Source of the DNA: Pseudomonadota bacterium
GTDB lineage: Bacteria > Pseudomonadota > Gammaproteobacteria > Burkholderiales > Thiobacillaceae
Assembly: GCA_021848725.1 (NCBI GenBank)
Contig: JAJZTS010000003.1
Coordinates: forward strand, 1 to 64,000
Direction: 5' to 3'
Length of the DNA: 64,000 nt
Under the pieces are notes generated by a model. The model did not search any database. It was not told the DNA's origin and was given only the letters and a program-made list of their open reading frames with translations. Shown here piece by piece: positions 52,310-61,529 of this stretch (within the stretch, counting starts at the first letter, position 1; each line of letters begins with the position of its first letter). The translations under genes and the position numbers were made by a program.

Positions 52310-53272
52310 CTACTCTTCCACGCAGATTTCCTTACGCAGCACGCCGATGACGGTGCGTGCGAACAGCCCGGCGATCACGGCGGTGGCGATACCGAGCAAC
52401 AGGCCAGACAGGTGCAGGAAACCAGGCTCGCCGGTGTAGTGGAACATGCTGAGGCTGGCCACGGTAATGGCGGCCAGCGGGAAAGAATAGGCCCACCACG
52501 AAAGATAGAAGCGCAAGCGCAAAAAGCTGCGTACCTGCACGAACAGCAGCAAGGTGAAGAACAGACCGCTGAAATAAAGGATATTGGCCAGCACATCCAC
52601 CTGGCCGGTCAGCTTCAGATAGGCGACGAAGCCGACCGACGGCGGGGCGATCAGGATGAACAGTGTAGGCAGCAGCCGCTCCGGCAGGCTGCCGTGGAAG
52701 ATCACCCGATAGAAGATGATGGTGAGCAAGAGCGGCCAAAATACGATGCCGATGCTGAAGAAGAACCACGAAACCCAGATCGGCGCGTGATAGACGCCCG
52801 CGATGGGCACCAGGATGTTACCCATCACCGGGATGAACCAAGCCGGGTTCAGGTGGAGCAACTCGAATTTAGGCTGTTGGATCCACTGGCTGAGGATGTG
52901 CAGCGTCAACACCAGATGGATACTGGCCCCGAATAGCCAGAGTAGGCGTGAATAAGCCGGGTTGACCTCCAGCCAAGCGGTGGCCAGCACGAGCAGGGCG
53001 ACCGAGAAAGTCGGGACGAAGCTCATTTTCACCGGGTGGTTCCACTCGCTGCCGGCGGCGGCACGGAACCTCACGATTTTGATCGCATAGACGACGCTGA
53101 GGCAAAAAAACAGCAGGGTGCTCAGCGCGAGCAGATAGGGGCTGATTTGCAGCGGCAAATTCAGCAACTGTTCGGCCTTGCTCCAGGCAAGGGTGAGGCC
53201 GCCCAGGCCCATGATCATGGCGAACCAGGCGATGGGGAAGGTCTGTAGGCGTGAAGGTCGGGTTTCGGTCAT
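52310..53272 (-). CDS. TehA/SLAC1-family anion channel
   Basis: 320 aa, about ten membrane helices. Starts PIAWFAMIMGLGGLTLAW, the family signature, and has further pore-lining Phe- and Pro-rich helices (NPAWFIPVMGNILVPIAG). Relatives are tellurite-resistance proteins and plant anion channels; here nitrate, chloride or sulfite export are possible. It is 2 bp downstream of the truncated haemoglobin gene, likely one operon. Confidence 0.9.
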   Translation of the reverse strand: MTETRPSRLQTFPIAWFAMIMGLGGLTLAWSKAEQLLNLPLQISPYLLALSTLLFFCLSVVYAIKIVRFRAAAGSEWNHPVKMSFVPTFSVALLVLATAWLEVNPAYSRLLWLFGASIHLVLTLHILSQWIQQPKFELLHLNPAWFIPVMGNILVPIAGVYHAPIWVSWFFFSIGIVFWPLLLTIIFYRVIFHGSLPERLLPTLFILIAPPSVGFVAYLKLTGQVDVLANILYFSGLFFTLLLFVQVRSFLRLRFYLSWWAYSFPLAAITVASLSMFHYTGEPGFLHLSGLLLGIATAVIAGLFARTVIGVLRKEICVEE

Positions 53273-53274
53273 GG

Positions 53275-53694
53275 TCAGCGGCTACCGTGCGCATGGGCCG
53301 GTCCGATGTTGAGGGGGGCTTGGTTACGCATATGGTCGGCGACCTTGACGAAAGCGGCAAACAACTCTTGGCGCAGGGCTTCGTCGGTCACCACGTCCTT
53401 GAGTGCCTTGTCCATGCAATACAGCCACTGGTCGCGTTCGGCGTCGCCGATGGGGAAGGGCAGGTGGCGCGCGCGCAGCATCGGGTGGCCGTATTTCTCC
53501 GTGTAGCGCTGTGGGCCGCCCATCCAGCCGGAGAGAAATTCATAGAGTTTTTGCCGGGCATTGGCCAAATCGGCTGCGTGCATCTTGCGGATGCCATAGG
53601 CCTCGGGCAGTTCATCCATGTAATCGTAAAAGCGATCGACCAGCGCTCGGACCGGGGTATCGCCGCCAATGCGTTCGTAATGGGTTTGCATCAT
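53275..53694 (-). CDS. Truncated haemoglobin, group II
   Basis: 139 aa from ATG 53694 (MMQTHYERIGGDTPVRALVD). The 2-on-2 globin core: YERIGG start, GGPQRYTEKYGHPMLRARHL with the proximal His, W near the end of helix G. Group II globins bind O2 or NO and take part in NO detoxification. An in-frame ATG at 53739 would add a poorly matching leader. Co-transcribed with the channel gene. Confidence 0.92.
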   Translation of the reverse strand: MMQTHYERIGGDTPVRALVDRFYDYMDELPEAYGIRKMHAADLANARQKLYEFLSGWMGGPQRYTEKYGHPMLRARHLPFPIGDAERDQWLYCMDKALKDVVTDEALRQELFAAFVKVADHMRNQAPLNIGPAHAHGSR

Positions 53695-53801
53695 GCCGCC
53701 AAATATATTAGAAAGGGCTAATTTTTCTGGAACCCGCATTGTAGCGCGGCTTATGGCCGACTAAAATGCTCGGCTAATAACCTATTTCTCTGGAGAGTTT
53801 C

Positions 53802-54914
53802 ATGTCCGCTGCAGCCACCGATTCCAAGCAGGTGATGCATTCCATCATCCAGCGCATCGCCACCGGCCCCGACCTGTCCAAGGACATCAGCCTGGACGAG
53901 GCGCGCCTGGGCATGCAGGCCATCCTGGACAACGCCGTCGACCCGGTGCAGGCCGGCATCTTCTTCATCGCGCTACGCATGAAGCGGGAGACCATGGATG
54001 AGTTCAAGGGCATCCTCGACGCGATCCTGAATTCCACCGACCGGGTGACCGCCGAGGTGGACGAGGTGGTCGATATCGCCGATCCCTACGACGGCTACAA
54101 CCGCTGCCTGCCGGCGGCGCCGTTCCTGCCCGCGCTGCTGGCCGAACTCGGCGTGCCGGCGGTCAATCACGGCCTGGAGACGGTCGGCCCGAAATACGGC
54201 GTCACCGCCCGCCACGTGCTGCGCGCGGCCGGGGTGAACGTCGACCTCACGCCGCAAGCGGCGGCCAAGCGTTTGGCCGACCCGGCCATCGGCTGGGCTT
54301 ATGTCGACCAGGCCAAGTACTGCCCGAAGCTGCACGACATGATTCCGCTGCGCCAGCGCATGATCAAGCGCCAGGCGGTGACCACGGTGGAGACCGAGGC
54401 CAAGCCCATCGTCGGCCGCCACAAGACCCACCTGGTCACCGGTTTCGTGCACAAGCCGTATCCGCCGATCTATGCCCAGCTGGCCCGCCATGCCGGGTTC
54501 GATTCCGCCCTGATCGTGCGCGGCGTCGAGGGCGGCGTGATCCCTTCCCTGCGTCAGGTCGGCAAGGCCGTGTCCTACCAGGACAAGGGCGAGGAGGCCG
54601 AGTACGAGATCAACCCCGAGGCCATGGGCATCCAGCAGACCGTGCGCGCCGTGCCGCTGCCCGATGAGCTACCCAAGTCCGAGCGCGAGGGCGACGAGAT
54701 CGCGATCATGGTCGACGTCAAGGCCACCGCCCAGGCCGCAGCCGAGGCGGGCATGGCCGCGCTGTGCGGCAACAAGGGCGCGACCTACGATTCGCTGGTG
54801 CTGGGCGCCGCGATGGTCCTGCACCACGTCGGCCGGGCCAAGACCCTGGCCGAGGCGGCCGACATGGCGCGCGCGGCGCTGGATTCGGGCCAGGCCGCCA
54901 AGCGGGTCAAGTGA
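53802..54914 (+). CDS. TrpD2-like glycosyl/phosphoribosyl transferase
   Basis: 370 aa. The anthranilate-phosphoribosyltransferase fold: LDEARLGMQAILDNAVDPVQAGIFFIALRMKRET in the N-terminal helical part, then NHGLETVGPKYGVTARHVLRAAGV. The phosphate-binding GTGGD of true TrpD is replaced (YDGYNR), as in the TrpD2/YbiB group, some of which bind nucleic acid. So tryptophan synthesis is unlikely. Its stop overlaps the start of the Rieske gene by 1 bp. Confidence 0.82.
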   Translation: MSAAATDSKQVMHSIIQRIATGPDLSKDISLDEARLGMQAILDNAVDPVQAGIFFIALRMKRETMDEFKGILDAILNSTDRVTAEVDEVVDIADPYDGYNRCLPAAPFLPALLAELGVPAVNHGLETVGPKYGVTARHVLRAAGVNVDLTPQAAAKRLADPAIGWAYVDQAKYCPKLHDMIPLRQRMIKRQAVTTVETEAKPIVGRHKTHLVTGFVHKPYPPIYAQLARHAGFDSALIVRGVEGGVIPSLRQVGKAVSYQDKGEEAEYEINPEAMGIQQTVRAVPLPDELPKSEREGDEIAIMVDVKATAQAAAEAGMAALCGNKGATYDSLVLGAAMVLHHVGRAKTLAEAADMARAALDSGQAAKRVK

Positions 54915-55222
54915 TGGCCTTCGTCGCCGTCGCCGCCGAGGGCGAACTCAAACCGGCCCAGATGAAGCGCATCGAGGCCGGCGGCAAGCGCCTGCTGCTA
55001 TGCAATGCCGAGGGCGAGTATTTCTGCGTGGACGAGATGTGCAGCCACGAGGACTACTCGCTGTTCTTCGGCTGCATCAAGGGCCGCTCGATCAAGTGCT
55101 CGCTGCACGGCAGCTACTTCAATCTGGCCAGCGGCCAGCCGGAGAACGAACCGGCCGATTGCCCGATCCGCACTTATCCGGTCAAGGTCGAGGCCGGGCA
55201 GGTCTGGGTCGATCCGACCTAG
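54914..55222 (+). CDS. Rieske-type [2Fe-2S] ferredoxin
   Basis: 102 aa. Cluster ligands CSHEDY and CSLHGSYF (C-x-H then C-x2-H). This is the small soluble type that supplies electrons to oxygenases or reductases. Co-translated with the TrpD2-like gene, an unusual pairing. No oxygenase subunit is nearby. Confidence 0.9.
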   Translation: MAFVAVAAEGELKPAQMKRIEAGGKRLLLCNAEGEYFCVDEMCSHEDYSLFFGCIKGRSIKCSLHGSYFNLASGQPENEPADCPIRTYPVKVEAGQVWVDPT

Positions 55223-55268
55223 TTTCTCAGCTAACGCTATGCCGGGCTTCGGGCGGTAGAATCGGCGC

Positions 55269-56114
55269 ATGACTCAACGCAGCATCCTGATCACCGGCTG
55301 TTCCTCCGGCATCGGCCACACCGTCGCCCATGGCCTCAAGGCTCGCGGCTGGCGGGTGTTCGCCACGGCGCGCAAGCTCGAAGACGTCGAGCGCCTGAAT
55401 GGAGAGGGCTTGGAAAGCCTGCAACTCGACCTCGACGACTCTGCCTTGATCCGTGCGGCGGTCGACGAGGTGCTGCGCCGTACTCACGGTCAACTCGACG
55501 CCTTGTTCAACAACGGCGGTTTCGGCCAGGTCGGCGCGGTGGAGGACCTCACCCGAGACAGCCTGCGCGAGCAGTTCGAGACCAATCTGTTCGGTTGGTT
55601 GGAACTGACCAACCTGATCGTTCCGGTCATGCGCCGCCAGGGCCGGGGCCGTATCGTGATGAACAGTTCGGTGCTCGGTTATGCCGCCATGGCCTATCGC
55701 GGTGCCTACAACGCGGTGAAGTTCGCGGTCGAGGGCATCAGCGACACCTTGCGCCACGAATTGCACGGCACCGGCATCCACGTCTGTCTGGTCGAGCCAG
55801 GGCCGATCATCAGCCGTTTTCGCGAGAACTGCCTGCCCCACTTCCGGCGGCACATCGCCTGGCAATCGAGCGTGCACCGGGCGCAATATGAGGGTCAGCT
55901 GGCCCGGTTGAACCAGCCCGGTCCGGCGGCGCCGTTTACCCTGCCGCCAGAAGCGGTGCTGGCCAAGGTGGTCCACGCCGTCGAGAGCAGGCGACCGCGG
56001 CCGCGTTACCCCGTTACCGTGCCCTCGGTGGCTTTCTGGTGGCTGAAGCGCTTCTTGCCGATTCGGGTAATGGACTGGGTCTTGAGACAGGCTTCGGGTG
56101 GCGGCAAACGCTAG
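55269..56114 (+). CDS. Short-chain dehydrogenase/reductase
   Basis: 281 aa, classical SDR. Coenzyme motif TGCSSGIGHTVA, NNGG, catalytic Ser in MNSSVLGY, and Tyr-Lys in YRGAYNAVKFAVEG. A preference for NADP(H) is suggested by the Arg after strand 2 (ATARK). Substrate unknown. Separate from the Rieske operon by 46 bp. Confidence 0.92.
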   Translation: MTQRSILITGCSSGIGHTVAHGLKARGWRVFATARKLEDVERLNGEGLESLQLDLDDSALIRAAVDEVLRRTHGQLDALFNNGGFGQVGAVEDLTRDSLREQFETNLFGWLELTNLIVPVMRRQGRGRIVMNSSVLGYAAMAYRGAYNAVKFAVEGISDTLRHELHGTGIHVCLVEPGPIISRFRENCLPHFRRHIAWQSSVHRAQYEGQLARLNQPGPAAPFTLPPEAVLAKVVHAVESRRPRPRYPVTVPSVAFWWLKRFLPIRVMDWVLRQASGGGKR

Positions 56115-56127
56115 AGACGCAAGAAAA

Positions 56128-56147
56128 GGGCGGCCTGGCGGCCGCCC
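56128..56147. terminator. Terminator between SDR and rhodanese genes
   Basis: GGGCGGCC / GGCCGCCC, 8-bp stem with TGGC loop. Flanked by AAGAAAA on the left and AAATTT on the right, so on the minus strand it is followed by a T-run. Serves mainly the rhodanese gene. Confidence 0.8.
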
Positions 56148-56163
56148 AAATTTGATGGCTGAA

Positions 56164-57207
56164 TTATTTCGCGGCGGCGACCTTGGTGGTCTCGGCCAGT
56201 TGTTTTTCCAAGGTCTCGATACGCTTTTGCATCGCGCCTAGACGGCCATTGAGCGCACCGACATTGAAATACTGGGCGTTGTCGGCCGGGGCATCCAGCG
56301 TGTTGCCATAGCCGAGCCAGGACGAGTCGTATACCTTGACCTTCTTGAAGCCCAAATCCTTGAGCACAGTTGCCGTTTCCGAGGCGCGTACGCCGCTCTG
56401 GCAATAGACGATGGTTTCCTTGCTGGGGTCGAGTTTGGCGTAGAGTTCTTTGATCTTCTCGACCGGCTTCAGGCCCAAGCCGTCCTTGGTCTGCACCTGC
56501 TTTTTCGCCAGCTTGGCCGGCGTGTCAGGGTCGGCCCAGTTCTGCTCGTAGGGGATATTCACCGCGCTGGGGATATGGCCGCCGCGGATCGCGCGGATGT
56601 CTTCACCGCTATATTCGCCAGTCGTACGCACGTCGACGATCTGCACGCCCTTGCGTTTTTCCGCCTTGAGTACGTATTGGGTGTCTACGGTCACATTCGG
56701 GTTGACCGTGAGTTTGAGCGGGATGGCCGCAAGTTTGGTCGGCTCGGTGGCCAAGGCTTGACCGGCCGCCTTCCAGTCGTCGATACCGCCATGGTAGACC
56801 TTGGCATTCTTGCCGTTCAGGTATTCGATGGTGACAGCACCGAAATAAACAAAGGGGTTGCCCTTGTCGCCGTAGACGACGATCTCTTTACTGGGGTCTA
56901 TGCCGCCGTCGCCCAACAGTTTTTCCATCTTGGCGAGCTCGATGTAGTCCTCGGTGTTGTCGTTGCGCAAGACCTTGCCAATGTCGCCGATATTGACGGC
57001 GCCGGGGATATGGCCCTTGTTGTAGTCCGCCGCGCTGCGGGTATCCCAAATGATGGCGCCGCGTTTGCCTGCCTCTTGCATGAAAGCGGTGTCGACGATG
57101 CGCTGCATCGGGACGGCTGCGGCAGCAGCCTGTTCTTGCGGGGCGGCGAGCGCCGGGGCGGTGAGGCAGGTCAGGCCGAGTGCGATAGCCAATAGGGTCG
57201 GTTTCAT
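56164..57207 (-). CDS. Exported two-domain rhodanese with one degenerate domain
   Basis: 347 aa. Signal peptide about 1-21 (ending ALA). The first rhodanese domain (about 45-140) has VVYGDKGNPFVYFG where the active-site Cys loop should be, so it lacks the Cys. The second (about 180-300) has VYCQSGVRASETA with the catalytic Cys. The C-terminus is a coiled coil (GRLGAMQKRIETLEKQLAETTK). Family transfers sulfur from thiosulfate or thiols; a periplasmic role in sulfur metabolism is plausible. Confidence 0.9.
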   Translation of the reverse strand: MKPTLLAIALGLTCLTAPALAAPQEQAAAAAVPMQRIVDTAFMQEAGKRGAIIWDTRSAADYNKGHIPGAVNIGDIGKVLRNDNTEDYIELAKMEKLLGDGGIDPSKEIVVYGDKGNPFVYFGAVTIEYLNGKNAKVYHGGIDDWKAAGQALATEPTKLAAIPLKLTVNPNVTVDTQYVLKAEKRKGVQIVDVRTTGEYSGEDIRAIRGGHIPSAVNIPYEQNWADPDTPAKLAKKQVQTKDGLGLKPVEKIKELYAKLDPSKETIVYCQSGVRASETATVLKDLGFKKVKVYDSSWLGYGNTLDAPADNAQYFNVGALNGRLGAMQKRIETLEKQLAETTKVAAAK

Positions 57208-57425
57208 CGAGGTCTCTCCATCACGATTAGTTAGGGTCTGGTTACGCCAGGTGAGGCGATCCTGGTTCGGCTTGTTTACGCCACTGTCACCGGGCGAAAA
57301 TATTGTAAGTGCAGACGGCGCTGTGGCCGCTAGGTTTTATTTTGGCTGACCCTATTCAGAGATGGGTCTTGCCTCTGCCGAGGGCCGGTATACTGCGATC
57401 TATAAGCGATCACTTAAATAAACCC

Positions 57426-58550
57426 ATGGCTGAACAAAATCCCGCCGGAAATGCGCCGGCCTTCCCCAAACTGTTGCCGCTGCCCAAGATCGAGCGGCCC
57501 CTCACCCTGGTGGTCGACAAGCTGGCCGACGTGAGGTCGGCCGCGGACCTGCCCAGCCGCCTGGTCTTCGGCGATCTGCAAGCCGACAGCTTCAAGTTCG
57601 AGAAGAAGGGTTGGTCGGCCGAGTGGCGCGATACCGATGGCCATAAGGTCAAGTTCCGCTTTGCCGGCGGCCTGTCGTCGCTCGAGTTGGACTTCGAGGG
57701 CGACGAGATGGTGACCTTGGTCGGGGCCGAACGCTTCGCCGATCTCGACGGCACGGTGCAGAACCTACAACCCGGTTCGTGGATGGAAAAACTCGGCGCC
57801 AAACTGAGCCCACGTTACACCATCAAGGTGTTTGCCCATCGCGAGGACGATGCCGTAGCCGGCAGCTTCGCCGACGGCCCGCTGCTTACCTTGGTGCTGC
57901 CGGTACCGGCCGATCGCCTGATGGCCCTGTTCGAGCTGCACAAGCAGTTGCAGCAGGATGCGGCAATCACGACCAATATCGATGGCTATGCCCGGCTGCA
58001 CTTCAGCGTGGTCAATTACCTGGAGGGCGTCAATCCGCCTATGCTCAGCCATCCGGTCGGCTTGGTGCTGCATCACGTCAACGCCTTGGGTACGCCGGCG
58101 GGCGAGATGCCGGTGCGCGAGGAAGACGACGAAGGTTCGGCGGCCTGGACCCTACGCCGCAGCCACTATCTCTACATCGCCCATTGTTCGATGCGCGATG
58201 CCGCCCGCTTGGTCGAACGCTTGGCGGTCGCCGGCTTTATCGGCGAAGCGAATGGCCGCGAGGCATACCCCAATGCCGCTGAGTTTGGCGCCGCGCTGAT
58301 GCCCTTCGGTTATGAATACGTGGTGAAGAACGTCTTCTGGTTCGATGCCGACCGTCGGCGCCGGGTGTTCTATCCCGACCTGGGCGACAGCGCCGACCGC
58401 AATGCGCTGGGTGCGCACAGCGGCGAGGTCTGGCTCAAGTCGCTGATTCGCGATGCGCAGAAACTGGCCGAGCAATTCAAGGCCGATACCGCGAAGAGTT
58501 TTGCCGAGGGCATGGCGCAGCAAGGCGAGAACCCCGCTGGCCTGCATTGA
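57426..58550 (+). CDS. Protein of unknown function
   Basis: 374 aa from ATG 57426. No signal peptide or membrane helix. Mixed alpha/beta with conserved-looking blocks GWSAEWRDTDGHKVKFRFAGG and ALMPFGYEYVVKNVFWFDADR. I do not recognise the family. The stop abuts the convergent chemoreceptor gene (1-bp gap). Confidence 0.8.
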   Translation: MAEQNPAGNAPAFPKLLPLPKIERPLTLVVDKLADVRSAADLPSRLVFGDLQADSFKFEKKGWSAEWRDTDGHKVKFRFAGGLSSLELDFEGDEMVTLVGAERFADLDGTVQNLQPGSWMEKLGAKLSPRYTIKVFAHREDDAVAGSFADGPLLTLVLPVPADRLMALFELHKQLQQDAAITTNIDGYARLHFSVVNYLEGVNPPMLSHPVGLVLHHVNALGTPAGEMPVREEDDEGSAAWTLRRSHYLYIAHCSMRDAARLVERLAVAGFIGEANGREAYPNAAEFGAALMPFGYEYVVKNVFWFDADRRRRVFYPDLGDSADRNALGAHSGEVWLKSLIRDAQKLAEQFKADTAKSFAEGMAQQGENPAGLH

Positions 58551-60218
58551 TCAGGTCTGGAACTGACTGAAGCCGTCGTTCATCTCGTACACCAGCATGT
58601 CGATATGACGAATGGTGTGCAGGGTGCGGTGCACGGCCTCCTGGTTGTGCTCGGCCATCTGGGCAATGCGCTCGACATGGCGGGCAATGTCCTGGCTTGC
58701 CGCTTCTTGTTCCTTCACCGAATTCACGATATCGCTCACGCCGATACCGGAAGTGCGGGCGGCTTGCTTGGTCTCGCTCAAGGCGGCGCGCACCTCGCTG
58801 AGTGACGCCACGCTGGCCTCGATGGCACCGCTGCCGTTCTGGATGGCCTGCGTCACCTCGGCCGACTGGGTTTCGATCTGCTTGGTGACCGCATCGATGC
58901 GACGGGCCGACAGGCTGGACTGTTCGGCCAGGCGGCGCACCTCATCGGCGACGACCGCGAAACCGCGGCCCTGCTCGCCGGCCCGGGCCGCTTCGATTGC
59001 GGCATTTAGCGCGAGCAGGTTGGTCTGGTCGGCGATGTCTTGCACTTGCTTGGTCAAGTCGTTGATCTCGGCCGTCTGGGTCAGGAAGCGATGCGTGGTC
59101 GATTCGATCCCTTGGATCGCGAGGTGCAGCCGTTCGATCTCCCATGACAGCCCCTCCAGGCGGCTGTCGCTATGTTCACTGCGCTCGATGCTCTCGTCCG
59201 ACAGGCGGCGCACTTCGTCCGCCGCACTGGCGACCGAGGCGATTGCCACAGTCAGTTGCTGGACGGCCGCGGCGACGGCACTGGCGGCCTCGGCCTGGTC
59301 GCGCGAGCCGCCGGTGACTTGTTCGGCCTCGACGGTCACCGACTGTACCTGGATGCCGACGTTGTGCGCATTGTTCCGCGTTTGCACGACCAATCTATGC
59401 AGGCCTTCCATGAAGGTGTTGAATGCCTGCGAGGCCTGGCCAACCTCGTCTTCATCATGTACGGTCAGTCGGGCCTTCAAGTTGCCGACGCCGCTGGCCA
59501 TCTGTTCCATCGAGCTGCGCAGCGAGTGCAGCGACTGGTTGATCCGGCGCAGCACCAGAACGGCCAATACGATACCGAGCACGATAGCCAACAGGGTCAG
59601 GCCGGCACTGAGGCGCAGGGCATTCTTGGAGTTGGTTTCGACCTCGGCCTGGGCCGCCTGCAATTTCCGGGTCTCGTCGGATCGAAGCTTGAGCAAGGTC
59701 GTGCTGACGTCGCGCCAGAGCGGCGCTTCTTCCCGCACGAAGCGTTCGCGTGCATCGCTCTGCACGCCGACGATCTGCACGTACATGTCACGCAAGCCCG
59801 ATAGCGCATCCCATTTGGCGTCGATCAGCGCGAGCGTCTTGGCCTGTTCGCTGTTTGGCGCCGCGATGGCCATGGCCTGCTCCAGCGTCTTGCGGAAAGC
59901 GGCGCTGGATTGATTGAGATTCGTCTGTGCGGTCGTGTCGGTCGAATCGAGCATCAGGTTGCGAATGGCTTGCCCGCCCAGCATGCCCTCGGCGTACATC
60001 TCCTCGTAGATTTGCATTCGGCCCAGGTCGTGCGCCATGAAGTCTTTCAATCGCTCATTGGTCGCATACAACTGATACAAAGCGATGCCCATGGCGAGCA
60101 GCGACAACAGAATGCCAGGGATCAGCGCGGCGAGGATCTTGGTCTGCACGCTGTTGATCGGTAGGGGCTGAATCTTGGGCAAGGACTGGACGGCCGGCAG
60201 GACGAGATGGTTTTGCAT
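58551..60218 (-). CDS. Methyl-accepting chemotaxis protein
   Basis: 555 aa. Membrane helix about 30-52, a four-helix-bundle periplasmic sensor, second helix about 203-223, HAMP, then the signalling domain with the hairpin tip [37 protein letters not shown]. The HAMP-to-tip length fits a standard receptor. No CheA/CheW genes are in the window. Confidence 0.94.
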   Translation of the reverse strand: MQNHLVLPAVQSLPKIQPLPINSVQTKILAALIPGILLSLLAMGIALYQLYATNERLKDFMAHDLGRMQIYEEMYAEGMLGGQAIRNLMLDSTDTTAQTNLNQSSAAFRKTLEQAMAIAAPNSEQAKTLALIDAKWDALSGLRDMYVQIVGVQSDARERFVREEAPLWRDVSTTLLKLRSDETRKLQAAQAEVETNSKNALRLSAGLTLLAIVLGIVLAVLVLRRINQSLHSLRSSMEQMASGVGNLKARLTVHDEDEVGQASQAFNTFMEGLHRLVVQTRNNAHNVGIQVQSVTVEAEQVTGGSRDQAEAASAVAAAVQQLTVAIASVASAADEVRRLSDESIERSEHSDSRLEGLSWEIERLHLAIQGIESTTHRFLTQTAEINDLTKQVQDIADQTNLLALNAAIEAARAGEQGRGFAVVADEVRRLAEQSSLSARRIDAVTKQIETQSAEVTQAIQNGSGAIEASVASLSEVRAALSETKQAARTSGIGVSDIVNSVKEQEAASQDIARHVERIAQMAEHNQEAVHRTLHTIRHIDMLVYEMNDGFSQFQT

Positions 60219-60326
60219 GGTGAACCCTTTTACTTCTACGGAGCCTGAAACTAACAGCCCAGGGTTAAGGTTTTTTTACACCCTCGGATAAACTACGCAG
60301 GTTGATTGCTTAATCGAGACTGTTCC

Positions 60327-61523
60327 ATGCATATCGGTACCCCCTTAACCCCGTCGGCCACCAAGGTCATGCTGCTCGGCGCCGGCGAGCTCGGCAAGGA
60401 AGTCATCATCGCCCTGCAACGTTTGGGCGTGGAGGTGATCGCGGTCGACCGCTACGACAATGCGCCCGGCCACCAGGTCGCGCACCGGGCGCACGCCATC
60501 GACATGACCAATGGCAATGTGCTCAGCCGCTTGATCGACAGCGAATTGCCGCATCTGGTCGTGCCGGAGATCGAGGCCATCGCCACCGAGACCCTGTTGG
60601 AGTTGGAGCAGGCCGGGGTCTGCCGCGTGATCCCGACCGCGCGTGCCGCCAACCTGACGATGAACCGCGAAGGCATCCGCCGCTTGGCGGCGGAAACCCT
60701 GAAACTGCCGACCTCGCCCTATGCCTTCGCCGATTCCTTCGAGGAATTGCAGGCTGCCGTCGACGGCGGCATCGGCTATCCCTGCGTGATCAAGCCGGTG
60801 ATGTCGTCCTCGGGCAAGGGCCAATCGAAGGTGGACGGTCCGGACGGGCTTAAGGCCGCCTGGGACTACGCCAATGCCGGCGGCCGGGTGGCCAAGGGCC
60901 GGGTTATCGTCGAGGGCTTCGTCGATTTCGATTACGAGATCACCCAACTCACGGTGCGGGCGATGGGCGAAGATGGCCGGGTACAGGCCCACTTCTGCGA
61001 GCCGATCGGCCACATCCAGGTCAAGGGCGATTACGTCGAGAGCTGGCAGCCGCAGGCGATGAGCCCGGCGGCGCTGGAGCAGGCCCGTGCCATCGCCAAG
61101 GCGGTGACCGACGATCTCGGTGGCCTCGGCCTGTTCGGCGTCGAATGCTTCGTCAAGGGCGACCGGGTCTGGTTCTCCGAGGTCAGTCCCCGGCCGCACG
61201 ATACCGGCATGGTCACGCTGATCACCCAGCGTCAGAACGAATTCGAACTGCATGCCCGCGCCATCCTTGGTCTGCCGGTGGATGCCGGCCTGCGCAATCC
61301 CGGCGCGTCGGCTGTGATCTACGGCGGTATGGACGCGGCTGGCATCCGCTACGAGGGCGTGGCCGAGGCCTTGGCCATGCCCGGCACCGATCTGCGTCTG
61401 TTCGGCAAGCCGGTCGCCTTCGAGCGCCGGCGCATGGGCGTGGCCCTGGCCGAAGGCCGCGACACCAACGAGGCGCGGGCCAAGGCCAAGCAGGTGGCGG
61501 CGCGGGTCAGGCCGGTACGCTGA
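60327..61523 (+). CDS. purT: Formate-dependent phosphoribosylglycinamide formyltransferase
   Basis: 398 aa from ATG 60327. ATP-grasp enzyme: [66 protein letters not shown] and [13 protein letters not shown]. It formylates GAR with formate and ATP in purine synthesis, an alternative to folate-dependent PurN. Start choice avoids a leader ahead of the family N-terminus. Confidence 0.95.
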   Translation: MHIGTPLTPSATKVMLLGAGELGKEVIIALQRLGVEVIAVDRYDNAPGHQVAHRAHAIDMTNGNVLSRLIDSELPHLVVPEIEAIATETLLELEQAGVCRVIPTARAANLTMNREGIRRLAAETLKLPTSPYAFADSFEELQAAVDGGIGYPCVIKPVMSSSGKGQSKVDGPDGLKAAWDYANAGGRVAKGRVIVEGFVDFDYEITQLTVRAMGEDGRVQAHFCEPIGHIQVKGDYVESWQPQAMSPAALEQARAIAKAVTDDLGGLGLFGVECFVKGDRVWFSEVSPRPHDTGMVTLITQRQNEFELHARAILGLPVDAGLRNPGASAVIYGGMDAAGIRYEGVAEALAMPGTDLRLFGKPVAFERRRMGVALAEGRDTNEARAKAKQVAARVRPVR

Positions 61524-61529
61524 CCGCGA

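Noticed and set aside
53802-54914. True tryptophan-pathway TrpD
   Set aside because: GTGGD phosphate-binding motif absent and no trp genes adjacent.
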